Source: a virus
Strand: one strand, 5' to 3'
DNA length: 33,626 nt
Virus record (IMG/VR): IMGVR_UViG_3300032322_001267
Span: 1 to 33,626 of that record
Both the position numbers and the translations under genes were made by a program. The notes under the pieces are model-generated. The model was given only the letters and a program-made list of their open reading frames with translations, was not told where the DNA came from and made no database searches. Positions 5,645-12,400 of the stretch are shown one piece after another; positions within the stretch are counted from its first letter, which is position 1, and every line of letters starts with the position of its first letter.

Positions 5645-6118
5645 TCAGTGGGCGGGCTTCGGCTTGTCGAGGCCGTGTTTCACGCAGATGGCCCGATGCT
5701 TGGCCTTGGGCCATGTCCCGCCGCAGTGGGCGCAGCGGGCATCCTGCGCCTTTTTCGCCGCATTGGCCTTTCGGCGCTGTGCCGCCTTGGCCCGCTGTTC
5801 GTGCAGCGGCAGGAACGTCATGTTGGGGTGATAGTGCCCGTGGCAGTCGAGGCAAACGAGCTGCAACCAGTCGAGCGGCTCGTGCCCGATCACCTTGCCG
5901 TACCGCAAATGGTGAACGTGCTGGCCCCGGCGCATCCGGCACCGCTCGCATCGGCCCTGCGCCCGCAGGATCACTTCCCGTCGCTTCTGTTGCCAGGCAG
6001 GCCGGTCAACCGGCAGTCCAGCGCGTCCGCTCATGTTGATAACTTTGGGCTTGGGTATGACGGGGCCATGTCCGGGCGCTGTTTGGGGAATGAACCCCAG
6101 CGCGTCGAAGGTGGCCAT
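5645..6118 (-). CDS. HNH-family endonuclease-like zinc protein (157 aa)
   Basis: The HNH core spans residues about 44-100: CERC (57-60), HVHHLRYGK (67-75), then VCLDCHGHYH (88-97), matching the Cys-x-x-Cys...His-His...Cys-x-x-Cys-His pattern. A basic helix (about 104-125) is followed by a second zinc element, CAHCGGTWPKAKHRAIC (129-145). HNH proteins nick or cut DNA and in tailed phages often assist packaging when near terminase; others are homing enzymes. Here it lies far from the terminase, after the lysis genes and before the early promoter. No clear ribosome-binding site precedes ATG 6118; ATG 6034 (MSGRAGLP) is an alternative start. Confidence 0.78.
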   Translation of the reverse strand: MATFDALGFIPQTAPGHGPVIPKPKVINMSGRAGLPVDRPAWQQKRREVILRAQGRCERCRMRRGQHVHHLRYGKVIGHEPLDWLQLVCLDCHGHYHPNMTFLPLHEQRAKAAQRRKANAAKKAQDARCAHCGGTWPKAKHRAICVKHGLDKPKPAH

Positions 6119-6428
6119 TGGGTGAGACTATGGCGAGTCTGTGCGGTCTGGAAACCGATAGTGCCAGCCCTGGGCCCCAATCCGTTGTCATCCGGCGATG
6201 GGTACAGGGGAAGGCTTTCAGGGCCTATCGTGAACCTATGGGGATCCGCTCTGGCGTCAGCGCCCGACCAACGTTGTAGGCCGACAGTTGCGTGGATTTG
6301 TTTTGTAGCCAGAGGGCATCGGGCTCAGGATTGTTGTGTGAGCTGCCAGTACAGCCCGCGCAGGGGAGAGCGTATTAGGCCCCTGCGGTCCTGCGACATT
6401 GTGCGATAGGCGGCTTCCTCGAAAGCAC
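6119..6428. other. About 310 bp without a supported gene
   Basis: No frame on either strand in this stretch shows protein-like composition with a ribosome-binding site. A long plus-strand open frame crosses it but only as the shadow of minus-strand coding DNA to its left. The base composition is a little less GC-rich than the surrounding genes. I found no tRNA, convincing promoter or repeat. By position (between the late-gene terminator and the HNH/early block) it could hold a regulatory region, replication origin or packaging site, but no sequence signal proves any of these. Confidence 0.45.
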
Positions 6429-6499
6429 GAGGCCCCCGCTTTGTGATGTCAGGCCCGCACGGCCTTTGCGGGCTGCGCGGCATCACTAGCGGGGGCCTC
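6429..6499. terminator. Three-tier 71-bp palindrome, probable bidirectional terminator
   Basis: Three nested perfect stems are visible: GAGGCCCCCGCT with AGCGGGGGCCTC (12 bp, 6429-6440 with 6488-6499), GTGATG with CATCAC (6443-6448 with 6481-6486) and GCCCGCA with TGCGGGC (6453-6459 with 6467-6473). They are separated by short bulges and capped by a 7-nt loop. It follows the lysis genes, where late transcription should end. The minus-strand flank GTGCTTTC gives only a weak T-tract, so termination may rely on the stem alone or on a factor; a structured RNA is the alternative. Confidence 0.65.
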
Positions 6500-6681
6500 T
6501 ATTGTGTGCTCATGTCGCGGATGGCCTGAACACCCGCAACACCAATACTCACCCGTTCCGCCATTTCGTCAAGGCCGGAAACGCAAACCCCCCGGCGCAC
6601 GGCCGAGGGGATGCGCTGCCGGGGGACCCCCAGCATTGCCATGCTGACCGCGCCACGGGAGCAGCGGGCCAGCTCCACCAA
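6499..6681 (-). CDS. Doubtful small ORF after the spanin-like gene (60 aa)
   Basis: A TTG-initiated frame (or GTG one codon later) begins 2 bp beyond the stop of the gene ending at 6683 and ends with TAG at 6501-6499, exactly at the edge of the palindrome. It reads MVELARCSRGAVSMAML... and finishes GVQAIRDMSTQ. The sequence has a moderately protein-like mix (Met, Val, Glu) and could be a short helical protein. There is no good ribosome-binding site and no family match, so it may be spurious. Confidence 0.3.
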   Translation of the reverse strand: MVELARCSRGAVSMAMLGVPRQRIPSAVRRGVCVSGLDEMAERVSIGVAGVQAIRDMSTQ

Positions 6682-6682
6682 T

Positions 6683-7150
6683 CTACCGCGCCAACAGCCC
6701 CAGCGCCACCCCGCCGCCCGCCGCTGCCGCGTGCGTCCACCAGCTCCGGCGCGTCGGGGGCTGCACCGACAGCCGCCGCGCCTCGGCCTCGGCCAGCTCG
6801 GCCCGCCGGGCCTCCAGCGCCACCCGCTGCTCGCAGGTCAGCACCGTCTTGACGCACGCCCGGATGGTCGTGTCGGCCGCCGCCAGCGTGCCGCGCACCC
6901 AGGCAGTGTCCGTGATCCGCTCGGTGATCCGGGTCGTGTCGTACAGCGTGTCCCACGCGGTCACCCGCCGCCACAGCCGCAGGGTATCGGTCAGGTACAC
7001 CGTGTCCAGCACCGCCAGCGACTCGACCACCACCGTGCGCTGCGCCCTGAGCCCTGCCACTTCGCCGCCCCGTCGCCCGAGCTCGTAGGCCGTGCCGACC
7101 ACCGCCGCCGCCAGCCCCAGCCCCACCAGCACCAGCCGCGCCTGACTCAT
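6683..7150 (-). CDS. Two-helix membrane-anchored protein, spanin-like candidate (155 aa)
   Basis: An N-terminal hydrophobic anchor (about residues 5-21, RLVLVGLGLAAAVVGTAYEL) is followed by a long hydrophilic region rich in Thr/Asp/Arg. A helical stretch ALEARRAELAEAEARRL comes next, and a C-terminal hydrophobic helix (AAAAGGGVALGLLA) closes the protein. The position right after the endolysin, the anchor and the coiled segment fit a spanin, which disrupts the outer membrane in Gram-negative lysis. Against a classical Rz/Rz1 pair: there is no lipobox and no nested second gene. A general lysis accessory or membrane protein is the alternative. If it is a spanin, the host has an outer membrane. 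Confidence 0.55.
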   Translation of the reverse strand: MSQARLVLVGLGLAAAVVGTAYELGRRGGEVAGLRAQRTVVVESLAVLDTVYLTDTLRLWRRVTAWDTLYDTTRITERITDTAWVRGTLAAADTTIRACVKTVLTCEQRVALEARRAELAEAEARRLSVQPPTRRSWWTHAAAAGGGVALGLLAR

Positions 7151-7159
7151 ACCGCCCCC

Positions 7160-7672
7160 CTAGGTGTAGTCGTGCCGGTAGAAATTGGGGATCAGCGTCG
7201 GGTCACGCTTGCGCCCCGGCGAGATCATCGCATGGGTTAGGATGCCTTCGATGCTGGGATAGCGTGCCCGCCAGTCCTCGATCAGCCAGCGGGCCGCGTC
7301 GACCTGGGCGTCGGTCAGCCGCTCCAGCCCGTCGTGCCGGTTGCCGAAGGCTAGCGACAAGCTGTGCCGGTTGAGCCCCACCACCCCGCCGTACTCGCTG
7401 GCCCCGCAGGACCACGCCGCCCGGCTGTCCACCACGAACCGCGTGACCTTGCCGTCCCGGTGGACCAGCGCGTGGTAGCTGACCTTGGACGACGCCGACA
7501 GCAGCCAAGAAACCGTCGACGACTCCCGCGGGGACACGTCGGCATGAAGCACGATCCACCGCACCGCCGCGCCGCGCCGCTCGCTGTGGTGCGTCGAGCG
7601 CGCCCAGACGATCGGCGGCGCCGCCCGCGTCCCGAGCTGGTCGACCTGCGCAGGCCCCGGGCTCAGTCCCAC
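7160..7672 (-). CDS. N-acetylmuramoyl-L-alanine amidase endolysin (170 aa)
   Basis: The Amidase_2/PGRP-type fold cleaves the bond between MurNAc and L-Ala in peptidoglycan. Visible signature: RWIVLHADVSPRESS with zinc-ligand H43, VSYHALVHRDGKVTRFV (residues 64-80), AWSCGASEYGGVVGLNRHSL, and the C-terminal THAMISPGRKRDP with zinc ligand H147 and D157 in the third-ligand position. No signal peptide or cell-wall-binding domain is present, so release depends on the holin. GTG 7672 overlaps the upstream membrane-protein gene by 10 bp. The single-domain size is typical of phages of Gram-negative hosts. Confidence 0.88.
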   Translation of the reverse strand: MGLSPGPAQVDQLGTRAAPPIVWARSTHHSERRGAAVRWIVLHADVSPRESSTVSWLLSASSKVSYHALVHRDGKVTRFVVDSRAAWSCGASEYGGVVGLNRHSLSLAFGNRHDGLERLTDAQVDAARWLIEDWRARYPSIEGILTHAMISPGRKRDPTLIPNFYRHDYT

Positions 7673-8007
7673 GTCACGTCCCGGTCATCCGGGCCCCGCT
7701 CGTCCTGGTCCATGCCGGCAAACGGCGGGCTGGTGGCCGCGCCCAGCGCGCCCATGGCCTTGGGGAGCGCCGGGGCCAGCAGCCGGGCGCGGTCAATCGG
7801 AACCTTGATGATCGCCAGCAGCAGCACGGACACGGCGTTATAGCTCAAGGCCGCAAGAAAGGCCTGTTTCCCGTGAAACAGCGAGGCCACCACCAGCACC
7901 ACGCCCAGCCCCAAGTGCAGCGCGAGGAACAGCCACAGCGGGTCGAGCTCGCCCGCCTGCGTGTACAGCCACGTCCCCCGCCGCGGGCTCGGCCCGGGGC
8001 TAGACAC
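7663..8007 (-). CDS. Two-helix membrane protein, holin/antiholin candidate (114 aa)
   Basis: Two clear transmembrane helices are present: about residues 24-43 (LWLFLALHLGLGVVLVVASL) and 49-68 (AFLAALSYNAVSVLLLAIIK). A charged C-terminal tail ends DQDERGPDDRDVTWD. This topology and the position between another small membrane protein and the amidase fit a holin or antiholin. GTG 8007 overlaps the upstream stop by 8 bp, with GGGGCGAG ahead. No specific holin family is recognised, so which of the two membrane proteins is the holin is undecided. Confidence 0.65.
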   Translation of the reverse strand: MSSPGPSPRRGTWLYTQAGELDPLWLFLALHLGLGVVLVVASLFHGKQAFLAALSYNAVSVLLLAIIKVPIDRARLLAPALPKAMGALGAATSPPFAGMDQDERGPDDRDVTWD

Positions 8008-8302
8008 GCTCGCCCCGCGGGGCGCCCCGCCGTTCCATCGTCCCTTCGATGCGGGCCACCCGCTCAGCGGTGGCGTGCGTGGTCTCCCGGATCGCGGCCA
8101 GCTCGCGGGCGAAGTCCGCCACCTGGCGGTTCAGCGTATCGACCGCGCCTTTCAGGATGCCGTAGGCGATGCCAGCGCCCAGCAGCCCGGACACGACCGG
8201 CACCACCATGGGCAGCGCGGACGGCTGCGCCTGCTCGATCGCGACCGAGCCGAGCGCGGTCAAGACGCCGACCTTGAGGGCGGCAATGGTCTCTGTGGTC
8301 AT
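8000..8302 (-). CDS. Small membrane protein with cytoplasmic coiled coil, holin candidate (100 aa)
   Basis: ATG 8302 follows the Shine-Dalgarno AAGGGGGAG. A hydrophobic segment occupies about residues 30-52 (LPMVVPVVSGLLGAGIAYGI), preceded by a weaker one (LKVGVLTALGSVAIEQ) and followed by an amphipathic coiled coil (NRQVADFARELAAIRETTHATAERVARIEG). Similar one- or two-helix plus coiled-coil proteins occur directly upstream of endolysins, where some act as holins. It starts 14 bp after the glycosyltransferase stop. Confidence 0.6.
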   Translation of the reverse strand: MTTETIAALKVGVLTALGSVAIEQAQPSALPMVVPVVSGLLGAGIAYGILKGAVDTLNRQVADFARELAAIRETTHATAERVARIEGTMERRGAPRGERV

Positions 8303-8316
8303 GCGTCTGCTCCCCC

Positions 8317-9429
8317 TTACCACCCGGTCGCCGGGAAGCGCCCGGCACGCAGCGGCTCTTGCACCGTGCGAAAGATGTCCGCGTAGGTTTGTCCCACCGT
8401 CTCCAGCCGATACCGCTGCCGCGCCAAGCTGCGCACCGTGCCGCGGTCCAGATGTCCCACCTCGTCCAGCGCCCGCGTGAAATCCGCTAGGGTGTTGCAC
8501 CGGATGCCGGTCTGCCCGTGCAGCACCGTCTCGGCGAACGCCCCGAAGTCCGACGTGATGGCGGGCGTGCCGCACAGCGCCGCCTCCACCACGGCCCCGC
8601 AGAACGGCTCCGCGTAGCGGCTCGGGGCCACGATGGCCGTGGCGTTGCCCAAGAACTCGGCCCGCTCCGTGGTCAGGGGTCCGACAAATTCGACGTTCGC
8701 GGGCGCCTCGCCGAAAGCGTCCGGGTCACCCTGTCCCGCCAGGCGGAACCGCAGGTCCGGGCGGCGCCGCGCCAGCTCCAGCACCACGCCGACGCCCTTG
8801 CCCTCGGTCAGCCGCCCAAGGAAGGCGATGTAGTCGCCCTTCCCGCGCCCGCGGGGCCACTCGTCCACGTCATAGTAGTTAGGCGCCACGAACTCCAGCC
8901 GCGGCGAGTCGAGCTGCACGCCGTGCCGCCCCTCCTTGGCCATGACGCCATGCCGCACCGCGTAGCTCTCGTAGATGCGCCACGGCAGCAGGCAGTCGTA
9001 GTACCCGATCCCCGACTCAATCGCCCCGGCGCCAGCGGCCAGCACCGGCAGCCCGCGGATGGCCGCGGCGTGCGCGTGGCCGAACGGCAGCAGGATCAGG
9101 TCGCCTGGTTCTACCCGCTCCTTGAGCTCCTCGCGGGCATACAGGTTCCACTGACGGTAGACCGGCGAGCCGTCCACGGCGTCCGCCCCGTAGAAGCCGC
9201 GCCCGACTTCGTGGTAGGCGTGGCCCAGCAGCGCCTGGTGCTCGTCCTGCTCCATCAGCACCACGTCCTCGGTCGCCCCCGTCTCGCTGCCCGCGACCCC
9301 GTAGTGTATCACGCGGTAGCCGTGCGGGAACAGCATGGGGCCGAATCGGGCGCACTTGGTCGTAAACGCACAGTGCGAAAAGTCCCGGTGCGTCACGGTA
9401 TGCGGCACGGAAAGCAGGTGCAGTTGCAT
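8317..9429 (-). CDS. GT-B fold glycosyltransferase, GT4-like (370 aa)
   Basis: The C-terminal half carries the nucleotide-sugar binding half of a GT4-type enzyme: DYIAFLGRLTEGKGVGVVLE (about residues 197-216), FRLAGQGDP, NVEFVGPLTTERAEFLGNAT, AIVAPSRYAEPFCGAVVEAALCGTPAIT with the E-x(7)-E-like segment, then GQTGIRCNTLADFTRAL. These enzymes move a sugar from an activated donor to an acceptor in the cytoplasm. ATG 9429 begins 2 bp after the stop of the large tail protein; TTG 9435 is an alternative. Position between tail and lysis genes suggests modification of virion proteins or of host surface glycans; the acceptor is unknown. Confidence 0.85.
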   Translation of the reverse strand: MQLHLLSVPHTVTHRDFSHCAFTTKCARFGPMLFPHGYRVIHYGVAGSETGATEDVVLMEQDEHQALLGHAYHEVGRGFYGADAVDGSPVYRQWNLYAREELKERVEPGDLILLPFGHAHAAAIRGLPVLAAGAGAIESGIGYYDCLLPWRIYESYAVRHGVMAKEGRHGVQLDSPRLEFVAPNYYDVDEWPRGRGKGDYIAFLGRLTEGKGVGVVLELARRRPDLRFRLAGQGDPDAFGEAPANVEFVGPLTTERAEFLGNATAIVAPSRYAEPFCGAVVEAALCGTPAITSDFGAFAETVLHGQTGIRCNTLADFTRALDEVGHLDRGTVRSLARQRYRLETVGQTYADIFRTVQEPLRAGRFPATGW

Positions 9430-9431
9430 CG

Positions 9432-12400
9432 TCAAGTCAGGAACGTACCGGCTCGAAAGCGCGACATCAGCACCGTGTCGCTGGAGCGCGCATAAACCGT
9501 CATCTGGTAGGTGGGGCTCACCCCGATAGAATAACCGCTGGTCACCGTCACCGGGCTCGTCTGGTTGGTCAGGAAGCCATCTTCCACCGTGCCGCCCGTG
9601 GTCACCGTGCGGTACTGGAGGTCGTATTGCGTGCCGCTTGGGAAGCCGCTGCCCGTCCAGCTAAACTCGTACTCGTTGGTCACATCGTCCGCGTTCTGGG
9701 TACCGATGGTAATGCTGGCCGACGTGGCGTCCTTGGCGGGGACGTTGACCGACTCGCCGATAGTGATGCTGTCCTTCGTCGCCTTGAACGAGGCCACCTT
9801 GGCCGCGCCGCTGAAGTCGTTGCGGGTGATGGTCTCGGTCCGCGGCGAGGTCCAGCCGCTTACCGATTGCGTTGCGCCATCCAGGGCGTATTCAATGGTG
9901 CCGGTCCACGTAATCGCCAGCGAATAGCTGGAGCTGCCCGGCGTGGTCACGATGTTGAGACTCGGCCCCACCCGCTCAATCGCGGGCACGTCCACCGAGT
10001 CGCTGACCGCGGCCCGGTCGGTTGCCGTCACAAGGAAGGTGATGCGCCCCGTGTTGCCGCCGATGGCGGGCCTGTCCACCGTCACATCGACGTAGCTGCC
10101 CACGGGCTCGGTGACCGTGGTGTTGGTCTCCGGGGTCACCGTCGCCGGGCTCAAGGGGATGGTCGCCGCCAGCGCGTCGGTGACCCACGAGACCGTCGCC
10201 GTATTGGGCGACAGCGCCACCGGACTGGCGACCGCCATGCGGATCGTGAGCTGCGTGCCGCTGTTGGCGACCACGCGCGCCCGCCCGATCAGGGATTGCG
10301 TGGTGGCCACCGGGGCGATGGCCACCGGGTCCGTGTCCGCCGCGTATCCGGTCGCCGTGGCCGTAAAGGTGATCATACCTGCCGGGGCGCCGACCGCAGG
10401 GCGGGGCACGTCGAAGTCGATGAAACTGAGCGCCGTTTCATTCGGGCTGGCAAAGTTGCCCGTCCCGGTGGTCACCGTGTTGCCGCTAGAGTCTGCGGGC
10501 AGGACGCCCGTGAGCCCCTGTGTGGTGTACCGGATGGTCGCCGTGGTGGCCGTGTACGGGTCCGGTACGTTCACCGCCACGCGCACCTTGGCGACCGTCG
10601 CCGTGCTGGTAGACAGCTCCCGCGCCCGCGAGATCACCGGCTTCGTATCGCGGCCCTGTTCCACGATGGTGAACGTGTCGTCGTCGGTCTCGTTCGTCAG
10701 CGTGGCCGACCGGCGCGCCTTGAACGTGGCAAAGCTGTCCCCGCTGAGCGGGGTACCGCGGTTCCAGACCCAGCTCGCTGGGGCACTCGTCCAGACCCCG
10801 ACCGCTGCGCCGCTCGACAGGCTGGCCGCGCCAGACGACGGGCCATTCAGGCCGACGAGCTGTACCTGCGCCCCCGAGATGGCGGCACCCGTGGGGTCTG
10901 TTGCGCTCACCGTGCTCGTGACCTGCGTCGGGCTGCTCGCCGACTGCACCGCCAGGCAGATGATGCCCGAGGCGCCCCGCTGGAACTGGTACTCGAAGAG
11001 CCCCGACTCCGTGCCGCCGCCGTTAATAGCGGTATACGCCAGGCACGAGACGTAGAAGATGGCCCCGATCTCGTAGGGGCCGCTGAAGGTGGCCGAATAG
11101 TTGCGGGCGTTGATCGGGGTCTGCCCCTGCGTGGTCGCGAGGTTGGGTTGGCTCGCCGTGCTGGTGGCAACCCGGATTGAAGCCGTGTCCGTATCGGCGC
11201 TGACGGCTAGTATGAAGTTGCCGTTGATCCCGAACGTCCCGACCACAGACGCCATGTCCGCCGCCGTGCCAGCGTCGAAGCTCTCAATCCCTCCCGCCAC
11301 CACGCGATCCACGCCGTCCACATCGTAGGCCGACACCTCGTATTCGATGTCAAGGAAGCCAGACGACGGCAGGATGTCGATAAGCTGGTACGGCGGCGTG
11401 GTGTCAATAACCCAAACGGACCACGCGCCGCCGTTTGTCCTGCTGCGGAACCGCACCTGCGTCAGCCGCCCTTGCGGGTCGGTGATTACCAGGGTAACGG
11501 TGCCATGAATCGCCGTTTCGGTGGTCTCGACTCGAACAATGACGCCCGTAGGCGCCGGGCGCAGCAGCTCGGCGGGCACACCCCGTGCGATTCCCGACAC
11601 TTCCCCGGTCGCCGCGCTGGTGACGAATCCGCCGAGCGCGTGCTTGGCGCGGTAGTAATAGGTGGTGCCATCACGCGGCAGCCGGTCCACATAAATGGCC
11701 GCAGAGCCGGGTACCCGGGCAATCTCGGCGAACCCGCTGCCGCTGGTCGTGCTGCGCTCAATCACAAAATCCAGCGTCTGGTCGGACGCATAGAGCCCGA
11801 GCGCGATACCCTGCTCCAGTGTGGCGTCATCCAGCAAGGGCACAAACGCAATGCCCGCCGGGCGCGTGGCCGTGCTGCCCGTCCCGCTGGTCGTCACGCT
11901 GGCGGTCGCCACCGGGCCACGCCCGGTCGGCGTGCTATAGGCGATGGCGAGCTGGTACGTGCCCGCCTCCAGCGTCCGGATCACGGTCGACGTGGAGCCG
12001 GGCGGCAGCGTGGTGACCAGGTACGGCTCCCATTGCGCCGGGGCCGAGCCGCCAAGGTAGGCAAACACGAACAGCGGGTAGGCGGTGCTGGTGTTCGTCC
12101 ACGAGATCGCCACGCTGGTGGCGGTCGTGGTGCCCACCGAGATGGCGCCCGGGGTTGGAATCGCCGTCAGGGTGACGCTGGCCCACGCCGTCCAGGCGGA
12201 TGGGCGCCGCCCCGTCTGCGTGGTCCGGGCGCGGGCATAGACCGTCACCCCCGAGCCGACCACAGCGGGAAGGTCCACCGCCCCGGTCGGCACCGTTCCG
12301 GGCGCGTAGGTGGCGAAGGCCGCGCCGTTCGTGGTCGGCGTGCTGGAGCCCGTGGCCCACTCCACTTCGACCGACAGCACCCCGCCGCTATTGATGGTCG

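Noticed and set aside
5429-6409. 326-residue plus-strand ORF crossing the non-coding gap
   Set aside because: Its left half is antisense to two real minus-strand genes, and its right half runs through the gap without protein-like features; no ribosome-binding site.
6499-6680. Possible tRNA in the GC-rich segment before the palindrome
   Set aside because: A TGGCGGAA segment resembles a leucine tRNA D-arm, but no matching acceptor stem, anticodon arm or GTTCGA T-loop could be built on either strand.
6549-6974. Nested Rz1-like gene inside the spanin candidate
   Set aside because: The alternative frame has no lipobox or signal peptide and is Gly/Arg/Ala-rich shadow sequence.
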